From Gammaproteobacteria bacterium (lineage in GTDB: Bacteria; Pseudomonadota; Gammaproteobacteria; Steroidobacterales; Steroidobacteraceae), in contig VGVB01000001.1 in assembly GCA_016882265.1 (NCBI GenBank), positions 1 through 64,000 on the forward strand: a DNA stretch of 64,000 bases. Direction: 5' to 3'. Both the position numbers and the translations under genes were made by a program. Of this stretch, positions 32,444 through 41,926 are shown in pieces. How positions within the stretch are numbered: position 1 is the first letter of the stretch; each line of letters begins with the position of its first letter. Below the pieces are notes generated by a model. The model was not told the DNA's origin. It made no database searches and saw only the letters and a list, made by a program, of their open reading frames with translations.

Positions 32444-34804
32444 ACCGCCGCACTTTCCTCGGACTCGCCAGCGGGGCCTCGCTCGGCACCGCGCTCGCTG
32501 CCTGCACGCCCACGGCAGGTCCACGCGTGAGTTCCGGGGCGAACCAGCAGGGTCTGCGCATCCTGCCCAGCACCTGCGATCACGACTGTGGCGGGCGCTG
32601 CCTGATGCAGGTGCACGTGCGCGACGGCGCGCTCCGCCACATCACGACTGACGATGGCACACTGAGCGGACATGGCTACGGCTACCACGGTCCCGACTGG
32701 TGGCAGCTTCGCACCTGCGCGCGCGGACGCGCCTACCGGACCCGGGTCTATTCGCCCGATCGCATCCTCGCGCCCATGCGGCGTGTCGGGCGTCGCGGCG
32801 AGGGGCGGTTCACGGCAATCAGTTGGGACGAGGCGCTCGCCACGGTCGCGACGCGCATGCGGGAGATTGCATCGAGGCATGGCCCGGCCGCGGTCTTCTC
32901 GGGGATCGGCGGCGGTACTGCGAGCACCCTCAACGCGTCTTTCGATCTGCAGATGCTGCTCGCCCGCCACGGCGGATTCACGAGCGGGTGGTCGTCGCCG
33001 TCCTGGGAAGGCGCGCACTTCGCGATGGAGTACACGCTGGGGCTCGCCGACGAGGAGGGGACCTCCGAGTACGCCGACGGCGCCGACGGCGCGGATTTCC
33101 TCAACAGCCGGCTGATCATCGCCTGGGGCTGGAACCCGGCGCACACGCATTTCGGCACGACCACGAAGGTGTTCCTGCAGCAGGCCCGCGACGCGGGCAT
33201 CCCGATTGTCTGCGTGGACCCCATCTACACCGACACGGCCGCGACCTGGGGCCGCGAGTGGATCCCGATCCGGCCCGGCACGGATGCCGCGGTGCTCATG
33301 GCCATGGCGTACGTGATCCTGGAAGAAGGGCTCGAGGATCGGAGCTTCGTCGAACGGTTCACGGTCGGCGCGGAGGCCTACCGCCGGCACCTGCAAGAGG
33401 CCGACGGCGGATTGTGCAAGGACCCGCGCTGGGCGGCCGCGCTGAGCGACGTTCCCGCCGACACCATTGCGCGCCTGGCGCGCCGTTATGCGACTGCGGG
33501 ACCCGCGAACCTCGTCGCGGGTTATGCTCCGGGGCGGACCAGCCACGGCGAGCAGTACCACCGTGCTGCGCTCGCCCTGCAGGCGCTGACCGGCAACGTG
33601 GGTCGGCCTGGCGGCGGCGCGGCGGGCCACCGCGTCGGCCTTCCGCTGCGATATTCGACCGTGGTCCATTCGTGGTGGGAGCGCTTCCGGCGCGACCTCG
33701 AGGTGCACGATGCGGACATCGCGACCCTCAAGACCACTCACTTCGCCGAGGCGATCCTCGGCGGCAGGTCAGTAGACCACCTGCGCGTCGGCAGCTTCAG
33801 GCCGCTGCCGAGCGACATCCGCATGCTGTACAGCGTGGCCTGGAACCCGGTGAACCAGCTTCCCAATATCAACCGCACGATCGCGGCCCTCGACGCGCTC
33901 GACTTCATCGTCGTTCAGGACCAGCGCATGACGGCCACCGCGCGCTACGCGGACATCCTCCTGCCGGCCTGCACGATGCTCGAACGCGAGGACGTGACGA
34001 TTCCCTGGCGGGAATGTGAGCCGCACCTGCTGCCGCAGGCTCAGGCGATCGAGCCGCTGGGGGGAATCGCGGCCCGACCACTGGATCTTCAACGCGCTTG
34101 CCCGCCAGCTCGGGCTCGAGCCGCTGCGGCTCGGCAGGTCGCCGCGCGAATGGCTGGACGAGCTGCTGGCGCTCGATGCGCATGCGCCCTTCGCCGCTGT
34201 CCTACGGCGCGGCGGGCTGCGCGAGCGGCGCGAGCGACCGTGGCTGGCTTTCCGGCGCAACGTCGAGCCGCCGGAACCGCCGCCGTTCAACACACCGAGC
34301 GGGCGGATCGAGATCGAGAGCACGACACTCGCGACGATGGACTTCGCACAGACGAGCTATGGGCGGCCGGTGCCCGCCCTGCCGACCTTCCTCGAGGACG
34401 CGGAAGGACCGGGAGCCGGGCCCGGTGCCTATCCGCTGCAGCTTCTCACCACGAAGGCCCAGCACCGCTGCCACAGTTCCTTCAGCGGGAATCCGCTGCT
34501 CGAGGAACTGTTCGTGCAGGATGCCTGGATACACCCCGCCGACGCCCGCTCGCGCGGTGTGCGCGACGGTGAGGAAATCGAGGTGTTCAACGCGCGCGGC
34601 CGTACGCGGCTCCGCGCGCGCGTGACCGAGCGGATCAAGCCGGGAGTGCTGATGATCCACGAGGGTGCGTGGTATCGCCCGGACGCTGAGGGCGTGGACC
34701 GCGGTGGCAACCCGAACGTCCTGACGACCGACGAGGCGAGCCCGGCCGGCGCTTATGCTTACAACTCGGCGCGCGTCGAGGTACGCTCACCTGGCACCGC
34801 CTGA
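32434..34804 (+). pseudogene. Molybdopterin-dependent oxidoreductase catalytic subunit (DmsA-like) with apparent frameshift at a G6 run (34059-34064)
   Basis: Tat-like RRTFLGL, STCDHDCGGRC Fe-S motif, long Mo-bisPGD homology. The frame switches so that ..IEPLG continues as ESRPDHWIFNALARQLG in the +1 ORF ending at 34804. Confidence 0.85.
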
Positions 34805-34849
34805 GTCGCTTGTCCTGCGGAATACCTTGCAACGTGACCGGAGGCCGAC

Positions 34850-35578
34850 ATGATCACGCGCGTTACCGCTCTTGCAGTCCTCGTCAGCGTTCTCGCGCTC
34901 GGCGCAGCGCCGGCGGCGCTCGCGCAGCACCGGGTCGAGGTGACCGACCTCGTGATCACCCAGGGAGGCCGGCCGGTGTCCGAGGTGAGCATGGGCAGCC
35001 GTGTGACAATCGAGTGCAGCTACCAGGTGGACATCGACCGCGGCTTCCCGCCGCGGCCGGACCTGCCGGACTGGTCCGGTGAACTGTCTGTGGACGGCAG
35101 CTCCGTACGCGTCTTCGACGGAGAGCGGCGGACGCGTCGCGAGGTGGTGCGCGCGGACTGGGCTCCCGAATCGGTCGGGTCCGCGACAGTGCGCTGCCTG
35201 CTCGACCGCCAGCGTGCCTTCCGCAACGTGGACGGCAGCCGGACCCGCGAGGTTCGGCTGCGCGTCGTGCGCGAGCCCGGCGCCGTGGTGCAGTGCGTCG
35301 AAGACCTCACGGCCAGCGTCGGTCTCAGCAGTACGACGAGGCCTCAGCGCACCCGCGCCGGACAGGCCTCCCTCAATCTGGCTCTCACGCACTCGCGCCC
35401 GGAAGGCGACGTGGCTGTCTGTTACTACGCGAGCCGGAACCGGGACGTCCAGGACTTTCGGGTCGAGGTCGAATGCCGCCACGCGCGGCGCGCCAGCACC
35501 GCGGCCACGCCGCAAGCCGACGCCCGGGCGAACACGTCGGACCCGCGGGTGCACCGCTACCTCTGTGGCGCGGACTGA
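34850..35578 (+). CDS. Secreted protein of unknown function
   Basis: Signal peptide, Ig-like beta-rich composition, four or more cysteines. Confidence 0.65.
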   Translation: MITRVTALAVLVSVLALGAAPAALAQHRVEVTDLVITQGGRPVSEVSMGSRVTIECSYQVDIDRGFPPRPDLPDWSGELSVDGSSVRVFDGERRTRREVVRADWAPESVGSATVRCLLDRQRAFRNVDGSRTREVRLRVVREPGAVVQCVEDLTASVGLSSTTRPQRTRAGQASLNLALTHSRPEGDVAVCYYASRNRDVQDFRVEVECRHARRASTAATPQADARANTSDPRVHRYLCGAD

Positions 35579-35605
35579 ACGACCCGAACGCCGGGTAGCC
35601 TGCAA

Positions 35606-36202
35606 TCAGGATGCGAGGTCAGTCCTTCGGGGGGCCCAGGATGCACGGCACGATCCAACAAGTGCCCCCCAGATGCACATCTCGCAAGTGACCTCCGCGG
35701 CAGTGCTGCTCATGGCTTCGGCCAGCAACTTCTCGCGCCGCTTCCGCAGTTCCTCCTGCCTGTTCTGCATCCGCGTCCAGATGTCAATTCCCTGGACGAG
35801 CTCAGAAAGCCGTCCCCCGGGGATGGTCCGCTGATCCATCGACCTGCCCACCGCTGTGATCGTGAACGAGCGGCCCTTGGTAGAGCGAATGAACCAGAGC
35901 ACGCGCGACCGCTCGGTAGCCGGGCCGCGGGAGGTCGTGGATACGCAGTCCGACACTTCTCCTCGGTCGGCACGACAGGATATTTCGGCTCCATCGGGAA
36001 GCTCATACGTCAGCCCGCCGTTGCGCTCACGACGGATGGTGGCCATACGCTCGTCACGATCGACGCCCCGCTGACTGACTTGAGACTGGTCCCGATCTCC
36101 TGCCGCAGCCTCCGGACTCGCGCTGCTGGCGAGCAATACGGCGGCGCACAGCAACGTTGTCGACAGCCAATTCGTGGAAGCCTTGGAACATGCCATGTCC
36201 AC
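35606..36202 (-). CDS. Putative exported protein of unknown function
   Basis: ORF with hydrophobic N-terminal segment. Confidence 0.5.
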   Translation of the reverse strand: MDMACSKASTNWLSTTLLCAAVLLASSASPEAAAGDRDQSQVSQRGVDRDERMATIRRERNGGLTYELPDGAEISCRADRGEVSDCVSTTSRGPATERSRVLWFIRSTKGRSFTITAVGRSMDQRTIPGGRLSELVQGIDIWTRMQNRQEELRKRREKLLAEAMSSTAAEVTCEMCIWGALVGSCRASWAPRRTDLAS

Positions 36203-36389
36203 TCCTCCTTAGTTGACGGCCTGGGATCAGGAGTCCGCTCGCATGCGCGGCGACTTTGCATGCAGCCGGGCCAGGGTACCTGCCCGGCGGGAACATCCGA
36301 TATCGACGCGAAACATGTTAGAACGCAGGGCATCCGGCCGTCCATTGCCAAGTCGGGTCTGGCCGATGGCAGTAAGGCTTGGCCGAATC

Positions 36390-36430
36390 ATGGCGGAGGC
36401 CGAGCAGATCATCGGCAGCCGTCTGGCGCG
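36390..36430 (+). repeat. Direct repeat copy 2: displaced 3' fragment of a nitronate monooxygenase gene
   Basis: Encodes MAEAEQIIGSRLAR versus MAEAEQIIRGRLAR at 30721; no matching gene body upstream. Confidence 0.75.
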
Positions 36431-36442
36431 AGCGCAGTCCGG

Positions 36443-38481
36443 TTATCCGGTCGATCCGTCGCGCGCGAAGGACGGCACGCCCGGATAGGCGTCGAGCACC
36501 GGCCCGAGCGCCTTCTTCAGGGGCTCGAGCCAGCTCTCGAACTGGCGCCAGTGGTCAATGCCATCCCGGTAGATCGGCTGCCGCACCTGTTCGGAACTCG
36601 CGGTCCTGATCGCGCGGTCGGTGGCGTGGAAGCGCAGGCAGGCCGCCTCGAAGGGCAGGCCGCAGTAGTCCAGCAGGCGGCGCACCTCGGTCTCGATATC
36701 CTCGACCAGGCGTTCGTAGTACACGCGGTGCACCCGGCCCGGCAGGACCGTGTCGAAGTGCGCCATCAGCTCGACGTAGTCGCGGTAGTAGCGGCCGAGG
36801 TCATCGAGGTCGTAAGTGAAGCTCTGACCACTGGCGAAGTGCTGCCTGAAGTTGGACCAGCAGCAGGCGAGTGGATGCCGCCGCGCATCGATGACGCGTG
36901 CATTCGGCAGGAGCAGGTGGATCAGCCCCAGATGCGCAAAGTTGTTCGGCATCTTGTCGACGAACATCGGTCTGCCCGTTCTGCGCTGCACGCGCGTCGC
37001 AGCCAGGTAGCGCTCGCCCAGCGCGCGCAACTCCTGCGGCGCGCAGCCGGCCAGCATCTCGAGGTAGGCCGAGCCATCGGCGCGGCCGCTGCGAGCATTC
37101 AGGTCGCGGACAATGGCGATCAGGTCCGGCAGTTCCATCGTCCCCTCGACGGCGGAATGGCTGGACAGGATCTGCTCCAGCAGTGTCGAGCCCGCACGCG
37201 GCAGGCCGACGATGAAGATCGGGTCCGGCGCAGGGTGGCCACAGCCGGCCCGCGCGGCGAAGAACTGCGACGTGAACAGCGCCTTCGCGCATTGCACGTG
37301 CGTGCTGACCTCCGCCGCGTCATAGCGGATCGTCGCGCGACGTAACCGATTGGCCGCCGCGTAGTGTGCGAATGAACCGGCGGGATCGCCGGCGTCCTCG
37401 AGGCCTTGCCCAGCGCGAACTCGAAATGCAGGCGGTCGTCGGCGGACAGATCACGGCGGTCGAGCTGCCGTTGCATCCCGGCGACTTCCGGCGCCGTGAA
37501 GCGAAAGGTCTTCAGGTTGGCAAGGCTCCACCAGACTTCGCCGAGCTGCGGGTACTGCCCGATGCTGTTGCGATAGGCGGCGATACCTTCCGCCTGGTGC
37601 CCGGCCGCAATCAGCACATGGCCGTAACTCATCCAGATTCTGGGCTGTCGCGGATGTTCGCCGAGCAGATCCGCATAGACCGCGATGGCGCGGTCGAAAT
37701 CGCCGGTTCGTCCCAGCAGCACGGCCTGGACGTTGCGGAAGGCCGGATTGCGGGGTTCGGACGCCAGCGCCAAGCCGATCTCGCGCAGGGCCTCGGTGTG
37801 CTGCCCCTGGAGGTGCAGCGCGATGGCGTACTGGTAGCGGGCCACCGGGTAGCCGGGAGCGAGTTCGAGGCATTGCTGCAGCAGGCTGGCGGCGGGAGCG
37901 GCCTGGCTGAGCATCAGGGCGACTTCCGCCAGCATCCGCATCGCGACGACGTCCGTAGGGTCCTCATCAAGCTGCCGGCGCAGCAGGTTGTCAGCCGCTG
38001 ACAGGCGACCGCCATTCATCGCCGCCTGCGCCTCGAGCAGGCGCGGGTCGCGAGCGGCCAGGCGGATCCGCTCGGCGCAGGTGGAATCGGCGCCCGCCGC
38101 GTCGCCTGCCTTGCGCAACTCGACGGCGAGCGAGTGCCATGCGCCGGGCAAGGCCGGCTGCAGCTTCAGTGCACGGCGCAGGGCGGCGATGGCTGACGCA
38201 CGGTCTCCCGCTTCGCTGAGCGATCGGCCCAGTTCACAGTGCGCGGCCGCCCAGTCCGGCTTCGACCGCACGAGCGGATCCAGCGTCGCGATGGACCCCG
38301 CGACGTCGCCCGCGGATCGCCGAGCGATGCCGAGCAGGAGCGTTGCCGCGGGATGGCCGGGGGTCCGCTCGAGAACTGCGGCGGCCTGGTCGGCGGCCAG
38401 CCGGGGATCGGAGGTCAGCAGTCGGGCGATCTCCGCGAGTCTCGCATCCGCTGTCCCGTCTGCTGCCGAATCGCCGCTCAT
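36443..38481 (-). pseudogene. TPR-repeat sulfotransferase with apparent single-base deletion near 37399-37406
   Basis: TPR N-terminus (37.4-38.48 kb) in one frame and sulfotransferase domain (PIFIVGLPRAGSTLLEQILSSH) in another. Adding one base restores FALGKALEDAGDPAGSFAHYAAANRLRRATIRYDAAEVSTHVQCAKALF. Confidence 0.82.
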
Positions 38482-38545
38482 GATGGTGAGTCCACAACTG
38501 TCGCCGGCCGATTCTAGGCGAAATTGCGGAGCGCCGGCCCACCAC

Positions 38546-39283
38546 TCAGAACGTAACGTGGTAGCCGAAGGAGATGAAGTATTTCGGCGAGCGCTGGATT
38601 TCGCCCGGGACACTGCGCCGCGCCAGTTCAGCGCCGCACTCGATTCCGAACCAGGTGCTGCCGCGCTCGTAGTCGATGCGCAGCGATGGGAGGTACAGCG
38701 TCTCGTGGTCGCCGTCGCTGTAGATTGCGCGCCGGTCGACGCGCAAGCGTGGGCCAAGACGCCAGGCGGAGCCGAGCGGCAGGCGAGTCCACAGGCCCAA
38801 CGACTCGAGCAGTTGCGCGACGTTGTGCTGGTGGCGTGCCGCCAGCACGAGGAGATCGCCCGGCCGGAGCCGGCCGGAGCCGGTCTGCTGGAGCAGCAGC
38901 GTGCGATCGGGCACACCCTCGGGCGATCCGGCGATGCCGCCAGTGGCCGGTGGCCCAGTCACATGCACCGGCCGGAAATAGCCGGCCTCGACGCCGAGCG
39001 CACCGTGATCCGACATTCCGGAGAACAGACCGATTACTGCAAAGGTGTCGATGTCCCAGCTTCCTGCCGGCGGCCCCGATTCGGCGGCCCGGCCAGGAAA
39101 GACGCGGCCGCTGCAGGACTCGCAGCGCTCTGCCGGCTTTTCCTGCACGCGCATGACCTGCTCCGGCACCGACAGGCTCTCGAGACCGGCGGCGCGGGCA
39201 GCGGGCGCGAATCCTGACGGGGCGATCCAGAGCGCCAGCGCCACCGCGATCGTCGTAGTCGTCCCGAAGGTGTTTCCCGCCAT
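38546..39283 (-). CDS. Putative outer-membrane beta-barrel protein
   Basis: Signal peptide; C-terminal LYLPSLRIDYERGSTWFGIECGAEL...PKYFISFGYHVTF with terminal Phe. Confidence 0.6.
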   Translation of the reverse strand: MAGNTFGTTTTIAVALALWIAPSGFAPAARAAGLESLSVPEQVMRVQEKPAERCESCSGRVFPGRAAESGPPAGSWDIDTFAVIGLFSGMSDHGALGVEAGYFRPVHVTGPPATGGIAGSPEGVPDRTLLLQQTGSGRLRPGDLLVLAARHQHNVAQLLESLGLWTRLPLGSAWRLGPRLRVDRRAIYSDGDHETLYLPSLRIDYERGSTWFGIECGAELARRSVPGEIQRSPKYFISFGYHVTF

Positions 39284-39447
39284 GCGAGATCCCTCCCTGC
39301 ACGGATGCAGATCGGACCGTGATCACGATGCTCCGTCGCGCCGGGATCGGATGAGACCTGGTTCACAACTGCTCCAGGCCCGCTGCCGCCGACATGACTT
39401 ATCGCGGCGCTGCGGGACTGCCGGCCGCCGTTCGTGTTTAATTACGC

Positions 39448-39462
39448 GTTAGACGTCGCTCG
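39448..39462. repeat. Left inverted repeat GTTAGACGTCGCTCG flanking a TA module
   Basis: Reverse complement of 39953-39967 with 14/15 matches. Confidence 0.75.
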
Positions 39463-39476
39463 GACACAGAGGCGCT

Positions 39477-39761
39477 GTGGAAGTCCGTTACTACATCGAT
39501 CCCGAGACCGGCCAGCCTCATATCTACAAGCATGACGTCGCGGAGTCGGAAGTTGAGGAGGTCCTGTCGAACCCAGGCGAAGATCGGGCAGGCAGCGACG
39601 GATCCCGGGTTGCCACGGGGCGAACCCTCGCCGGGCGGCCGCTGCGGGTGGTTTATGTCCCTGACCCAGAGCCGAAAAGTGTTTTCGTCATCACGGCTTA
39701 CGAACTTCGCGGCAAACCCGCATTGGCCTATCGCCGGCGCAGGCGCAAACTAGAGCGATGA
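39477..39761 (+). CDS. DUF4258-like toxin of TA module
   Basis: VEVRYYIDPETGQPHIYKHDVAESEVEEVLSNPGEDRAGSDGSRVATGRTLAGRPLRVVYVPDPEPKSVFVITAYEL. Confidence 0.75.
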   Translation: MEVRYYIDPETGQPHIYKHDVAESEVEEVLSNPGEDRAGSDGSRVATGRTLAGRPLRVVYVPDPEPKSVFVITAYELRGKPALAYRRRRRKLER

Positions 39762-39952
39762 GCAAGAACCGGTATCCTCCTGGCTGGGACGAGAAGCGCG
39801 TCAAAGGCGTTATCTCCCACTACGAGTCCCAGTCCGAGGATGAGGCGGTCGCCGAAGACGAGGCGGCCATGGGCGGCACGGTCATGGCCGTACCCGCTGA
39901 GCTCGTTCCCGAAGTTCGCGACCTGATCGCCAAGCACAAGAAGCGCGCCTGA
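39758..39952 (+). CDS. Cognate antitoxin-like small protein
   Basis: ATGA overlap; MSKNRYPPGWDEKRVKGVISHYESQSEDEAVAEDEAAM.. DUF4258 partner pattern. Confidence 0.75.
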   Translation: MSKNRYPPGWDEKRVKGVISHYESQSEDEAVAEDEAAMGGTVMAVPAELVPEVRDLIAKHKKRA

Positions 39953-39967
39953 CGAGCGACGTCTGAC
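39953..39967. repeat. Right inverted repeat CGAGCGACGTCTGAC
   Basis: Begins immediately after the antitoxin stop codon; pairs with 39448-39462. Confidence 0.75.
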
Positions 39968-40126
39968 TATGCGATGCAGCGGTCGTCGTGCGTCGTCACG
40001 CCGCTTGCAGGAACGGCAAGCGGCACCCAACGGTTTCTGCAAGCAAGCGGCGCGCCGACTGCGCGCCGCCGCTGATCGCGGACGATTGATCGCGCAACCC
40101 CTATTCAAACAGGGACGGGGACCAGG

Positions 40127-40779
40127 ATGCGCACAAGGACACAGATACTTGCCATCGTTGCACTCGCCCTGATCGCTGTCAGTGCGGTTGCCGAGGTACG
40201 GCCCGGCGAGCAGCGGCTTCGAATGCCGCGCCCGGCGGCTGCGACCACCAGCATCGGTTTCGTCGATTCCGTCTGTGCGACCGGACGACGCGCCGCGCCG
40301 GCGGTGCCGGCGCGCAGAATCCAGCGGCCGGATCTGCCGGATCTGGCGGGGCCGGCGGGGCGCCGAATTCAACCACACCGGCACCGGCCGGGGCCGCGGG
40401 CTACGCCCAGTTCCTGGACGGCGCGAACGGAGCGCGCTGCTACGGCCAGCTCGTGCTGGTCAACGGTTGGCCCACCCGGGCGATCGGCTCCCCCGGGGCG
40501 GTCGGAGTGCACGGTGGCGGTGGCGCTGGCGGGGCAAGAGCGCCGGCAGCCGGCCAGCCGGGTCAGGCCGGAGGAAACTCGATCGGGATCCTGGTGCTGA
40601 ACTCGAACCCCGCGATTCGCCAATGCGCGATCGAGCGCGGCACCGGTGGGGCCGGCGGTGCCGGTGGCCTCGGACAGCCCGGCGGCGCCGGCGGGCAGGC
40701 CGGAGCAGCAAGACAGGCTCATGCAGGAACGGGCCAGGCCGGCCATCCCGGCCAGGTCGACGGGCTGCGGAGCTCTTGA
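40127..40779 (+). pseudogene. Glycine-rich secreted protein, signal peptide and Gly-rich body in different frames
   Basis: MRTRTQILAIVALALIAVSAVAE in frame 2; body GGAGAQNPAAGSAGSGGAGGAPNS...GTGGAGGAGGLGQPGGAGGQAG in frame 1, ending at 40779. Confidence 0.55.
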
Positions 40780-40872
40780 GAGAAACGGCGAAACCGCAGG
40801 CGCCGTGCGCCAGCCGCGAGAAGACTGCCCCAACTTTGCGTCCGGCCGGGCAGGTCACTCCCGCGCTCGATC

Positions 40873-41250
40873 TCAGGCTTCGAGAATGGCGAGGCCGAAG
40901 GCCGCGAAACGCCTGAAATCGCCGCCGTTGGCCGTCGCCAGCGGCTCCCGCGCGCGCAACGCGCTGGCCGCGATCATGCAGTCGATGAGCGATCCGCGGC
41001 GCCGTCCGGTCTCGTTGAACAGGCGCGCGCTCGTGACGGAGTCTTCCTCGAGGAACGGCACCCGCTGCGACACCACGCGGGTCGCAAGTTCGCGGCGGCT
41101 TTCCTCGAGCGGGCCGCACAGGAGCTCGGTCCAGGCGACCGTACTCATCCCCAGCGACCCGCCGTCCTTGAGCCACTTGCGCAGCGCGCGATCCTCGGCT
41201 GAGCCGCGCACGAGCCCCCGGATGAGGAAGCTCGTATCCAGGTGAATCAT
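40873..41250 (-). CDS. PIN-domain toxin (VapC-like)
   Basis: MIHLDTSFLIRGLVRG..TELLCGP..GSLIDCMIAASALRAREPLATANGGDF. Confidence 0.88.
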   Translation of the reverse strand: MIHLDTSFLIRGLVRGSAEDRALRKWLKDGGSLGMSTVAWTELLCGPLEESRRELATRVVSQRVPFLEEDSVTSARLFNETGRRRGSLIDCMIAASALRAREPLATANGGDFRRFAAFGLAILEA

Positions 41251-41525
41251 CGCGATTCGCGCCGCAGGGACGCCGCGCGGCGTGCAGCGCGCGCCTTCGT
41301 TTCCCAGCCGGATGCAGCCCGACCCTTGAGGGCCAGCGACCGCTGCAGCGTGTCCAGCGCGGCGAGCGCATCCGGCGCTACGGCGGCAGACTCACGCCGT
41401 GCCGCCCGGATGGCCCGGCGCAATGCTTCGGACTTGGAGACTCCCCAGCCGCGGGCCACGTCCTCGAGGGCGCGCACCGTCTCGACATCGAGGGCGTAAG
41501 TCGATTTCACAGTCGTGGTGGCCAT
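41247..41525 (-). CDS. RHH-type antitoxin
   Basis: MATTTVKSTYALDVETVRALEDVARGWGVSKSEALRRAIRAA; ATGA overlap with toxin. Confidence 0.8.
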   Translation of the reverse strand: MATTTVKSTYALDVETVRALEDVARGWGVSKSEALRRAIRAARRESAAVAPDALAALDTLQRSLALKGRAASGWETKARAARRAASLRRESR

Positions 41526-41598
41526 ACCATGACTATAAGGCCATACCTGAACAGGCACAAGGCGCTGCGCGCAGTTCTCCGGTACCACCCCGGTTTGT

Positions 41599-41917
41599 TT
41601 GCGCTGGGCGGTGCTGGGTGCATGCGTACGCATTGTCACTGATCCGCGCGCCCTCGATTTGGCGGGCGCGAAGATCGGGCGGCGATTCCGCCTGTTCTTC
41701 CGCTACGACTTCAGGACGAAACTGATCGTGTTCGCCCGGGTCGACGACGCACGGAACCTGCGGTCAGTCGGCAGCAGGTCCGACCCCCGATGAGGTGTTC
41801 GAGAAGATGCTGGGTCGGGGACAGCCACGCGATGGCCAGAACGCGTTGGTGACTGCCAGCCGGCAGGATTGGAGCAAACTGAAACAGCCGCCCAACCAGA
41901 AGCCGGCGCGGCGCTGA
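41599..41917 (+). pseudogene. YhaV-family toxin remnant, N-terminally truncated and frameshifted
   Basis: TDPRALDLAGAKIGRRFRLFFRYDFRTKLIVFARVDDARNLRSVGSRSDP, then after dropping one C, DEVFEKMLGRGQPRDGQNALVTASRQDW. Confidence 0.7.
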
Positions 41918-41926
41918 GTCGTGCAG

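Noticed and set aside
39448-40075. Integron attC site / gene cassette
   Set aside because: GCGTTAGAC resembles an attC R' core, but no properly paired R''/L''/L' arrangement and no second GTTRRRY core were found, and no integrase is visible. Kept only as inverted repeats and hairpins.
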